A stretch of 64,000 nt of DNA from Chamaecyparis obtusa (taxonomy: Eukaryota; Streptophyta; Pinopsida; Cupressales; Cupressaceae), in contig BSBK01004085.1 in the NCBI GenBank assembly GCA_027943335.1, positions 451,001-515,000 of the forward strand, read 5' to 3'. The notes beneath the pieces were generated by a model that worked only from the letters and a program-made list of their open reading frames with translations, did not search any database and was not told the DNA's origin. The translations under genes and the position numbers were made by a program. Within the stretch, counting starts at the first letter, position 1; each line of letters starts with the position of its first letter. Below are positions 35,221-45,606 of this stretch, in pieces.

Positions 35221-37995
35221 TGTAAAGGATAAAATATTGTGTAATGGTGTGTATAATGAATAGAGTGATATAAAAAGGGGAATATAAGATCTACTACTAA
35301 ATCCAAATTCCAAAGGGAGAGATCCAAATTGATCAACCAAAAGGTTAATGCACAATTGAATCAATCTATGGAGAATATGAATGAAGGAGAAAACCTTATA
35401 TTCTACTATGAAAAGTATATGCTTGAAATTTGAAATAAATGAAAGGAAAATACTAACCTCAAAATAGGGAAGATCTAGAAAATGCTGATTTTTGATGTCT
35501 ATGTGTAGTTTCAGGCAATTTTGCAACCTGTTTCAGATTGGAAATGTCGAGACAGAGAAAACCCAATTTTTTTTTGTCTTTCTGGAAGCAGGTAGTCTTT
35601 GACCCAAATAAAAGGTCAAGGACTACCTCGGAATTTTGAAGGTCATCCTTGACTTTGTTCATGGATCCCGGAAGTTCACCGAAAAGGGTATCCAGATTTG
35701 AGCTCTGATTTGCTGTCCTGTACCTATACCTACAAAAAAAATGGTTTTGTTGTTTGGATGAGGGGTTTGCCTTGGTCAAACTCCGGTTTGGAATTAACCT
35801 TAATAATGAAATTGAAATAGAGAATGCTAGCAAGTAGTAGAAGTAGATCTAACAATGAAGCTATGAAATTCAATAGATATGCAATTGTATTTGAAATGTA
35901 AACAAGTATGTTGATATGAAAGCTTGAACAATAGAAAATGTAAATCAAAACCATAAATGTAAATCCAAAACCTCCATGATTGTATGCTTGGAATCCACCT
36001 TGATAGAAGAATGAATGATTCTTGAAGATGAATGAAGGATCTTGAAAGAAGATCACCCCATCATGATGGCTAGATCTAGGGTTTGAATGATGAATCTTGA
36101 ATGCTTGAACCAAATCCCTTCAAAGACTTGAATGCTTGAATCCTTGATCTTCAAAGGAGAACTTTAATGGATAAGAGGGCTTGAATGCTTCCTTTAAAAT
36201 GCTTGATATAATGCTTGCTTGATCTTTCTTGAGAGATTGTGGATGCTCATGATAATTGATTGAAACTTAATGGAGAAAATGAGAGAGGAAGGCTTCCTTT
36301 TATAGTGATCTAGGGCACAAACTTCTAGAGAAGGCCGACATTGGAGAATTAAATCCCAATTAACCTTAACCCCTAGAAATATACCTAGATTAAATACAAT
36401 TTAAGAATTTACCATTTCAAAACCTGAAATGGCCAACCTGAAAGCGGGAAAAGAAATATTTTTGAAACCCGACATCCCGTAACTCTCAGAATCTAAAAAT
36501 TGAACCTGGGGTCAGGGATGAGGTAGATGCTACACTAGGTCAGGGTCGAGGTCATCCCTAACCTAAGTTGGGGTCTAGGTCATCCTTGACTCTACTAGGT
36601 CATCTTTGACCCAAACAGTCAGAAACCTCATATTCTCAGAGAAAACTGCCGGAAAGAGGCTGGAAATGAGGAGAGAAGAAGAACAGGGGGAAACAGCTAG
36701 ATATAAGGGTAGAAGCAAAAAGTTGGGTGCCAATTCCGTGGAAGTCCGCGGCTTGAAAATTTGCGCCGCTTGAAACGGGCACCCATTTTTTAAAAACGGG
36801 TGCCCGTTTTAGGCTCGGACATCCGATCCAAAATTCAAAAAGCGGGTACCCATTTTTCCAGAAATGGGCACCCATTTTTTTTCAAAACGGGTACTCGTTT
36901 ATAAAAAAAAATTTAATTTTTTTTTTAATTTAAAATGTTTTTTTAAACACATTTTTAAATTTATGAAACGGGTGCCCGTTTTTTGAATTTAAATAACGGG
37001 TGCCCCTTTCTTAAAATATGCACACGGGAGTTTTCACTCTGCCTCAGTTTTTGGTTTGGGATAGGTTTGGTGAGACCAAGGCTATGTCTTAGCCTCCAAA
37101 ATTTTGGCTAAGGCATTGGAATAAAAATTTTAAGGCTTACCATAATTTTTTCAAGCCCTTCTGGATCGATTTTTTTGACAAAACAAAAACCCATTAAAGA
37201 TCTCACTATCACGATTCTAAAAATATAAATTTCATAATAATATGGTTATTTTTACTATTTTTACATTATTTATTAGTTGATAGTGGTACATAAACGTAAA
37301 ATAGTGAGACTCACTAAAACTTTAATAACTTTTTAATTTTTAAGTATTTTTAAAAATAAATTATATGTCATCAATCTAGATTCAATTCTTTTGAATTTAA
37401 AAAAAGGTTTTTTTGAAAAAAATAAAAATTATATTAAATTATGGTGGCCGTACATGAGAGGTTTGAAAAATAAGTTTTATTGTTAATTAAAAATTAATAA
37501 AAAATAATTTACAAAACAAAAAAATAAGAAAAAATATTCTCATCAATATTCTATGTCTTAGGTATCTTCCCTAAAAAGAATTTAAAAAAATTCATTTATT
37601 TGTGTCAAAATATGGTGGCCGTACACGGATGTGGTATGGTCCTGAAACAGGTATTTTGAAAAATTAGTTTTCAAATATGCCTATCAAAATATAATTTATA
37701 CCATGTGGGTATTAAAATAAATTATATATTTGAAAAGTAGACTTCAAGTACTACAATTTCTATTAGTGAATTTTTCCAATATTCAATCTCTAAGTGCCTC
37801 AAATTTTGAGATCAATTCAGATAAATTTTGAAAAATAGGAAAAACACTTCCACTTTTTGCAAAAAATTGGCACCCAACTTCTTGCAGCCACCCATAAGCC
37901 AAGACCAATTCAAGGCACTTGACATGACCCTAGACCACTCACTCGGAGGGCTAAACGCTCTTAACATGGAAGTGCTTCCATTTTAAGATGATACA
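35221..37995 (-). repeat. 3' LTR of the 35221 element, carrying a nested insertion
   Basis: Aligns with 40727-42315 except for 36707-37897, which is an inserted TIR element plus one target copy. It includes a string of AGGTCATCCYTGAC-like words at 36500-36615, also present in the other LTR. Open frames here (for example 35459-35833, 35730-36113 and 36636-36875) are LTR shadows. Confidence 0.9.
36707..37893. mobile_element. Nested 1187-bp TIR element (non-autonomous DNA transposon)
   Basis: Present only in the 3' LTR, so the 5' LTR gives the empty site. The termini are inverted repeats of about 29 bp: the left reads GGGTAGAAGC then AAAAAGTTGGGTGCCAATT, and the complement of the right reads GGGTGGCTGC then AAGAAGTTGGGTGCCAATT, with four mismatches. 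The target duplication is ATAA (36703-36706 and 37894-37897), or ATAAG if the boundary G is counted outside. Near the left end are seven or so copies of a near-palindrome AACGGGTGCCCGTT (36773-37012). There is no transposase, so it is a passenger of unknown superfamily. Confidence 0.8.
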
Positions 37996-39622
37996 TTAAG
38001 CCCCCACTTTAGCAAGAGTATGGACTTGATGCAAACTCTTGGTAAAGGAGAATAAAGAAAAGATATGAGTGGATTGGAAATGAGATAAAATAATACTTAG
38101 CTAAGGACACAAGCCCCTAGGCTAAGGATTCTAACTCAACATACACACACGAGGGTGCGAAAACAAAAAAGGAAAAAGACACAAAAGAGGGGTTAGTACT
38201 AAACAAACCCAAATCAACTAGCATAAGAAACCTTGCTAAGAAATATTTCCAATACTAATATCATATTTGGAAAGCTATCATAAGAGTATAAATGATTACA
38301 TAAGAAAGACAAGAGAAACACTATAAATAACATAGCTTCATGATACAGTCATACTAGCATGAAAGCGAAAAGAGAGAAAGGAAAAATTGATTACCTCACC
38401 TAGTAAGATGCCCACCTTACTGTGAATCACCCTAGAGGGAGCAACCAACAGGTGGCCAAACCTGATAGTTTATCCATAAACTGTGCTTGCAATTGTAATG
38501 CATCTTCTGATAGCTACTGGAATACCCATAGATCCACCTTCTTGTATCACTATGAGTATGAAATGCATGTCCTCAGGATTTAGCAACTTATGTGCGTTAC
38601 CTTGGGAAGATTTAGCATATAAATGTGTGTCTTTTTAGGATTTAGCAACTTATGTGCATTACCTTCCAAGATTTAGCATATTGAAAATTTGAAAAATGCT
38701 CATCTCCTCAGGATTTAGAAACTTATGTGCGTTACCTTCGGAAGATTTAGCATGTAAAAATAAAAAAACTATAGTACAAGGGAGACCCTATATATGCCCC
38801 CCTCCTTATCATGGCAGTCTACTAGATAGGATAAGGAAGAGAAAGAGGATACCTACTTCACAATGCAAGGAGATATCCTATTTACAATAATGTATACCAT
38901 ATTCATAGTGAGGGATATTGACACCTACATCCAAGACCATAGATAATCGTGAAAAGAATATTTCACTCATGAAAAAAAGGATCCTCAAATAAAGAGATCT
39001 TATCAACAAGACCCCCACCAAAGAGGAGTGCTTTAGATAAAATATCATCTTTCAAAAGGCGAGAACAAAGATTCAATCATCAAGCCCCCTACAAAGAAGA
39101 GGAAGAGAAATCTTTGAAATGAGGGAAACAACTCCAACGCCAAGCAAGCATAAGAGTTTATAAAGAACATAATTTGCAACATAGAGAAGAGGTGATGACC
39201 TAGGACAACAACCTCTCATAAAAAGATTATCCATAGTCAAAACATCCATCAATATGATGAAGTAATATTGCAATATAAACACATACCACTAAGCTAAGGA
39301 AAGTGGTTCCCTAGATAAAGAGAAAGAAGGGAGAACCTTGCCCCCCAGGGATGAAAGCGAGGGATACCTTTGCAAGACAAAAGTCTTAGAAGAGATATCT
39401 TAAATAACTGGATGAAAAGCCATCATAATACAAACCATCGATATAAATGAAAGAATAACCAATTAAGCTCAAAGAAAAAACATAATGGATTCTAGAAGAT
39501 AGGAAGAAATATACCTCTTGCCCCCTAGTCTAGAGGAGAAAAGATCTATGTTATATAAGAGTGAGGGGTAAAATTATGATGAAATATCAAAGGGGAAGTT
39601 TCTTTTCTCTTATCTTTATGGA
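37996..39622 (-). other. Internal non-coding part of the 35221 element
   Basis: No gene seen. It holds a three-copy direct repeat of about 50 bp (38572-38758). It also contains repeated minus-strand G-runs (GGGGGCAAG-type words near 38001, 38798, 39010, 39083, 39341 and 39519) resembling the polypurine tract. Confidence 0.5.
38572..38758. repeat. Three-copy ~50-bp repeat
   Basis: AGGATTTAGCAACTTATGTG followed by CGTTACCTT..GAAGATTTAGCAT occurs at about 38577, 38638 and 38709, with spacers of differing length. Confidence 0.8.
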
Positions 39623-40540
39623 TTAGATAATAAGGAGTTTAGGTACTTTAAAGAATCTTTGCACATCTACATCATGAACCATAGTTTGAACCTCAACATA
39701 AATGTGGGAAGAACTAGGAATAGAAGATGGAGAATTAGGAATCGGATTAGGAAAGATAGGATTAGGATTAGGAAGATTAGGAACACTAGTAAAAGTGTAG
39801 GAAGTGATATGAATGGAAGACACAACCAGAGGAACACTTGGAACCATAGTTGGAAAAGGGTTTGAATAGATATAAGTAATATTATGGTAAGAATGCTGTG
39901 AGGTAGGATCTTGATTTCCCATAAGATTACCACTAAGAGGAAGAGCATTAAGGGAATTCATATCTTTCTCCGCTAATGCCTCATCACTAGAAGGAATCCT
40001 AAATTGAGGTGAAGGATCTATAATGTCATCTTCTTTCGCATAAGGAAAGTGTGTTTTAGAGAATATGTCATCCTCTTGTATCAAAAATTCTTCACAAGGA
40101 GGGGCTAAATCAATGTCTTTATCCAAGGGTTCATCCCAAAAAGTAGAATTATGCACAATGGTTTCATGAGGAAGAGAGTAATCAACATCCAAATCCAAAG
40201 GTTCATCCCAAATAGGAGGATTATCATCCCTATCCATAAAGCGCATTGTAGGAGTGCCATAAGTCATTAAAGCTTGATCCCTAAAGGGGAAAGAAGGTAA
40301 ATTGTATTGTAAAATAGGCTCATAAAAAGGACATATATGAGGAGAAGAATGAACATCAATCCCCAACTCATCTTTGTAAAGGTCAATTGAAGAGGTTGTG
40401 GAGGAGGGTGAAATAGGAATAGGATCAATGGAGATCTCATTCAAACAATTTTCATCCTTACTGCCATGTACCTCATTAAGGGATCTATCCTCTTGAACAA
40501 AAAAAGCCTCATCAAAGTAATCAAAACAAGAATCATACAT
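39623..40540 (-). CDS. Unknown ORF of the 35221 retrotransposon (305 aa)
   Basis: Intact frame from ATG 40540, about 165 bp downstream of the primer-binding site on the minus strand, in the place of gag. The first two thirds are acidic and rich in Asp/Pro/Ser/Tyr (CFDYFDEAFFVQEDRSLNEV). Two similar segments, NPPIWDEPLDLDVDYSLPHE and STFWDEPLDKDIDLAPPCEE, form an internal repeat of the motif WDEPLD. The last third is a Pro/Asn/Ser/Ile-rich low-complexity run (PNLPNPNPIFPNPIP). No zinc knuckle, protease or polymerase motif is present. I do not recognise the family. It may be a diverged gag or a protein special to this non-autonomous lineage. Confidence 0.6.
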   Translation of the reverse strand: MYDSCFDYFDEAFFVQEDRSLNEVHGSKDENCLNEISIDPIPISPSSTTSSIDLYKDELGIDVHSSPHICPFYEPILQYNLPSFPFRDQALMTYGTPTMRFMDRDDNPPIWDEPLDLDVDYSLPHETIVHNSTFWDEPLDKDIDLAPPCEEFLIQEDDIFSKTHFPYAKEDDIIDPSPQFRIPSSDEALAEKDMNSLNALPLSGNLMGNQDPTSQHSYHNITYIYSNPFPTMVPSVPLVVSSIHITSYTFTSVPNLPNPNPIFPNPIPNSPSSIPSSSHIYVEVQTMVHDVDVQRFFKVPKLLII

Positions 40541-40706
40541 GTTGAATACAATGAAATACTAAAAGCATGAAAATGTAAATGTTTTTGTATTTTTAAAGAG
40601 ATTTTGCAATTTTTTTGGATTTTTGAAATGTAAATGCAAGAGCATAAAAGAAATCTAATCTTAAGGCAAGAAAACAAATGATCTAACACCAAAAAGAAAG
40701 AGTTGT

Positions 40707-40723
40707 CTATCGCGGGTTCACCA
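40707..40723 (-). other. Primer-binding site of the 35221 element
   Basis: The minus strand reads TGGTGAACCCGCGATAG starting three bases inside the 5' LTR. The leading TGG suits a tRNA CCA end. The tRNA species was not identified. Confidence 0.65.
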
Positions 40724-40726
40724 AAA

Positions 40727-42315
40727 TGTAAATGATAAAATATTGTGTAATGGTGTGTAGAATTAATAGAGTGATATAACAAGGGGAATATAAGATCTAC
40801 TACTAAATCCAAATTCCCAAGGGAGAGATCCAAATTGATCAACCAAAAGGTTAATGCACAATTGAATCAATCTATGGAGAATATGAATGAAGGAGAAAAA
40901 CTTATATTCTACTAAGAAAAGTATCTGCTTGAAATATGAAATAAATGAAAGACAAATACTAACCTCAAAATAGGGAAGATCTGGAAAATTCTGATTTCTG
41001 ATGTCTATGTGCAGTTTCAGGAAATTTTGCAACTTGTTCCGAATTGGAAATGTTAAGACAGAGAAAACCCAGAAAACTTTTGTCTTTCTAGAAGCAGGTA
41101 GTCTTTGACCCAAATAAAAGGTCAAGGACTACCTCAAAATTTTGAAGGTCATTCTTGACTTTGTTCGCAGATCCCGAAAGTTTGCTGAAAAGGGTATCCA
41201 GATCTAAGCTCTGATTCACTGTCATATACCTGTACTTGCAAGAAAAATGGTTTTGTTGTTTGGATGAGAGGTTTTCCTTGGTCAAACCCTAGTGTGGAAT
41301 TAACCTTAATAATGAAATTGAAATAGAGAATGCTAGCAAGTAGTAGAAGTAGATCTAACAATGAAGCTATGAAATTCAATAGATATGCAATTGTATTTGA
41401 AATGCAAACAAGTATGTTGATATGAAAGCTTGAACAATAGAAAATGTAAATCAAAACCATAAATAAAAATCCAAAACCTCCATGATTGTATGCTTTGAAT
41501 CCACCTTGATAGAAGAATGAATGAGTCTTGAAGATGAACAAAGGATCTTGAAGGAAGATCACCCCATCATGATGGCTATATCTAGGGTTTGAATGATGAA
41601 TCTTGAATGCTTGAACCAAATCACTTCAAAGGATTGAATGCTTAAATCCTTGATCTTTAAAGGAGAACTTGAATGGAGAAGAGGGCTTGAATGCTTCCTT
41701 GAAAATTCTTGATAGAATACTTTCTTGATCTTGCTTGAGAGATTGTGGATGATCATGAATAATTGATTGAAACTTGATGGAGAAAATGAGAGGGGAAGGC
41801 TTCCTTTTATAGTGATCTAGGGCACAAATCTCTAGAGAAGGTCAACATTGGAGAATTAAATCCTAATTAACCTTAACCCCTAGAAATATACCTAGATTAA
41901 ATTCAATTTAAGGATTTACTATTCTGAAACCCGAAATGGCCGACCCAGAAGCGGGAAAAGAAATCTTTCTGAAACCCGACATCTCATAACTCCTAGAATC
42001 TAAAAATTGGACCTGAGGTCAGGGATGAGGTAGACACTTCCCTAGGTTAGGGTCGAGGTCATCCCTAACCTAGGTCGAGGTCTAGGTCGTGCTTGACCCT
42101 ACTAGGTTGCCTTTGACCTAGACAGTCATAAACTCCAGATTATCAGAGAAAACTATCGAAAAGAGGCTGAAAATGAGGAGGAGAGAAGCAAAATAGGGGG
42201 GAAACATCTAGATACAAGCCAAGACCAATTCGAGGAACTTGACATGACCCCAGACCACTCAATCGGAGGGCTAAATGCTCTCAACATGGAAGTGCTTCCA
42301 TTTTAAGATGATACA
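40727..42315 (-). repeat. 5' LTR of the 35221 element (1589 bp)
   Basis: Direct repeat of 35221-36706 plus 37898-37995. It starts TGTAAATGATAAAA in plus orientation and ends GATGATACA, followed by the ATAAC duplication. Confidence 0.9.
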
Positions 42316-42320
42316 ATAAC

Positions 42321-42708
42321 CACTAGATGACCTTAATGAAAACAGCCAAACCACGGGTTGGGCAATAGACATGAGGCAATGTAGCCAAAGGAGAAAAACA
42401 CAGAGAAGCAAGCCCATCCAAACACATCCAGGACCAAATCCCTCACATGAACACATGGTAGAGATAAAAGGGGATTCCAACACCTTCCACACCCACACAG
42501 AACCACTTTGATCTTCATCATCATTGTCATCATTAGCCTCATCCCCTTCTACACCCCCAACATTTTAAAACCCTATTTTCTCTCATTTTTTGCTCTAAAT
42601 AGCCATTGTAACCTTTTTTTATAGCTTGTGAAGATATAGAGAATTCAAGGAACAATCAACCATTCATTTCATTCAAACATCGATTAATTTATTTTATGCA
42701 TGCACCCA
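42321..42708. other. Short spacer between two mobile elements
   Basis: No gene is supported. The two overlapping minus-strand frames at 42271-42542 are not conserved anywhere visible. Composition resembles 34229-35215. Confidence 0.4.
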
Positions 42709-42712
42709 TAAA

Positions 42713-42744
42713 GGGTGAACCCACAATAGTGGGCTACACTTTTT
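42713..42744 (+). repeat. Left terminal inverted repeat
   Basis: Matches the complement of 56256-56287. The TIR itself contains a small hairpin (AACCCAC-loop-GTGGGTT, perfect in the right copy). Confidence 0.88.
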
Positions 42745-42819
42745 GGGAGGAACGAATTCGGTCCAAAAAGTGATTTCGGCAAAAAATTCGTTAATAAGTT
42801 TTGATAGAAACTATAATGT

Positions 42820-42930
42820 ACTTTCGATCGTAAGTACTAAACTTACGATTGAAAGTCCTTAGACATAGGACTTTCGATCGTAAGTTACTTTCGATCGAAA
42901 GTTTCTAGCAACTGACTTTCGATTGAAAGT
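42820..42930. repeat. Left subterminal palindrome cluster (five copies)
   Basis: Sixteen-base palindromic units of the form ACTTTCGATCGAAAGT at 42820-42835, 42841-42856, 42870-42885, 42887-42902 (perfect) and 42915-42930. They lie about 110-220 bases from the element end and are candidate transposase-binding sites. Confidence 0.8.
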
Positions 42931-43080
42931 ATTTAATTAGGGTTTAACTTTGGTGGAAATATAATCATCGAAAGTGACTTTGAAACCTGTGGATGGCTTC
43001 CAAATTTGCAAACATCATTTTGAGGTATTTTCATATTTCATTTTTTATTATTTTCAGTTTTTGATAGATGCATAAATAGT

Positions 43081-43097
43081 ATATATGCATGTATACA

Positions 43098-43180
<83 letters not shown>

Positions 43181-43480
43181 ATATACATGTATACATGTGT
43201 ATATATACATGTATATATACATGTATACATGTATATATACATGTGTATATATGCATATATATACATGTATACATGTGTGTATATATGCATATATACACAT
43301 GTATATATGCATATATATACACACATGTATATGCATGTATATATGCACATGTATATGTGTATATATTATATATAGATTTTTCTTTATTTAAAGTTTGTGA
43401 TATACATGTGTATTGATTAAATATATAGATTTTTCATTATTATATATATGCATACAATATATATGTACATATATATATAT

Positions 43481-43569
<89 letters not shown>

Positions 43570-43935
43570 CACACACACACATATAATATATATACATATA
43601 TATACATGTATATATATACATATATATACATGTATATATATATACATATATATATACATGTATATACATGTATATATATATACATGTATATACATTTATA
43701 TATATATACATGTATATACATGTATATATATATACATGTATATACATGTATATATATACATGTATATATATATATATATATACACATGTGCATGTATGCA
43801 TGTATGTGTGCATGTGTGCATGTGCATGTATATGTATGTATATATGTGTGTGTGCATGTATGCATGTATGTGTGCATGTATGCATGTGCATGTATATGTA
43901 TGTATACATATGTACATGTGTATAGATAGATTTTT
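43081..43935. repeat. Compound TA/CA/ATGT microsatellite (~850 bp)
   Basis: Runs of (TA)n, (CA)n and ATACATGTAT-type units that alternate purine and pyrimidine almost without a break, except for a short unique patch at about 43370-43440. All the Tyr/Ile/Cys/His/Met-only open frames here, on both strands, are products of this repeat. Confidence 0.95.
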
Positions 43936-43959
43936 ATGTATACATGTGTATGTACATAA

Positions 43960-45415
43960 GACCTAGATAAGACTAATTAGACCTAATACTTGACTAAGAA
44001 GACATAATTATATACCTAAAATTAGACCTAATGAGTAAATTGTGACCCATTAAGACCAAATTTTTAACCTATTACCTGATCGACCTAATATGAGTAATAA
44101 GACCCAAATTAGGAACTAATATCATTAATAGGATGGGCCTTAAAGACATAATTAGACCTAATAAGACCAATTAACACCTAATAAGACATGTGTAACTAGT
44201 CCCAAATATACCTAATATGAGTAAGAGGACCCCTTAAGACCTAATTAGACCTTTAATTAAGACTAATTAACACCTAATATCATGAGTAATAGGACTTGCT
44301 ACTACACCTAATATGAGCAATAGGATCCCTTAGGCATAATTAGACTAATTAACCCTTTACAAGACCTTTAAATTATACGTAATTTTATACTATTTAATTT
44401 ACCTTTAAATACATGTGAGTAATACATACCTAATATAAGTAATAGGAACTAATATTGAATAGCAATAGTGCCTAATTAGGGACATATTTATGAGCTTAAT
44501 TTAGGACCCCTTAGACCAAATTAGTCATAATAAGCCCTAATTATCTATGTAATATAAGTAATAGGACCCCTTCTAACCTTGTAATTAGATCAAATTTAAA
44601 GACTAATTAACACCTAATATACTCGTACTAGATGACCTTTTAAGACCTAATTAGAGTCAATATGCTTAATATGAACTCTTAAGACCAAAGTAGACCTCTT
44701 AGAACCTAATTAGACCTTCTTAGATGCAATTAGACCTATTAGGACATCATAATTCCTAGTTATCTAGGTCTTTTTGAAGAGGTCTATGATAGGTTATATG
44801 ACCCCTTAAAACCTTTTAGGACCTAATTAGACCCAATTAGATGTATTACAACCTAATTAGACCTATAAGACCTATTACAACAGAATTAGACCTAATTAGC
44901 ACCTAAATAGACCCAATTAGACCTATTAGGACCTAATTTGACCAAATTAGACCTATTAGGACCTAATTATACCCAATTAAACCAATTGTGTCCTAATTAA
45001 ACCTATTAGGACCTATGATAGGTTATATGACCTCATAAGACCCCATTAGACCCACTATGAGTAACATGACCCCTTAAGACCTATTAAAGCACCTAATTAG
45101 ACCTATTAGTACCTAATTAGACCCAATTAGTTGTTATGACCTAATTAGACCTATTAGGACCTATAATAGGTTATATGACCCCTTTAATACCGAATTAGAC
45201 CCACTAAGAGTAATATGACCCCTTAAGACTTATTAGCACCTAATTAGACCCAATTAGATCAATTTTATCATAATTAGACCCAATTAGACCAATTAGGACC
45301 TAATTACACCCAATTGGACCTAATTATACCTAATTAAACCTATTATGACCTAATTGGACCTATGATAGGTTATATGACCCTTTAAGACCCCATTAGACCT
45401 ATTAAAATGTAATTT
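43960..45415 (-). repeat. Left array of 10-bp units (about 1.45 kb)
   Basis: Degenerate tandem units such as ACCTAATTAG, ACCCAATTAG and ACCTATTAGG. They become strict 10-mers in the inner half (44800-45400) and are looser outward. In orientation they are the inverse of the array at 51690-54975. A CTTTCAG|GT splice acceptor at 45558 and a possible donor at 43025 would place the array inside a 5' intron of the plus-strand gene. This is inference. Confidence 0.85.
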
Positions 45416-45606
45416 ACATCTAAATGTAATTTATGTAATTGATTTTACTTTCAAATAATGTAGTGAAATGTGCATAGTATTTAATTTTATTTTTATTTAA
45501 ATTAGGAAAATGTACATGTATATGTAGGCTTTATTTGATAGTAAATAAAATCTTTCAGGTACATACATATTCTAGATCTATCAGACATATTATTGCACAT
45601 CACACA

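Larger units (their letters stand above)
35221..42315 (-). mobile_element. LTR retrotransposon with ATAAC target duplication, no pol seen
   Basis: Minus-strand element. Its LTRs are 35221-37995 and 40727-42315, with ends TGTA...TACA. ATAAC occurs immediately outside both ends (35216-35220 and 42316-42320), proving one insertion. A primer-binding site lies three bases inside the 5' LTR and a polypurine tract (AAAGTGGGGGCTTAA on the minus strand, about 37996-38010) is adjacent to the 3' LTR. The internal region is only 2.7 kb and has a single long open frame (39623-40540), so the element is non-autonomous. Once the nested TIR element is subtracted, the two LTRs have nearly equal length (about 1.59 kb). 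Confidence 0.92.

Noticed and set aside
36707..37893. Deletion from the 5' LTR rather than insertion into the 3' LTR
   Set aside because: The extra segment has 29-bp terminal inverted repeats and a target duplication, which a deletion would not create.
43031..43966. Many overlapping open frames on both strands (Tyr/Ile/Cys/His/Met-rich)
   Set aside because: They are all translations of an alternating TA/CA/ATGT microsatellite, which cannot produce stops in some phases. No gene features.
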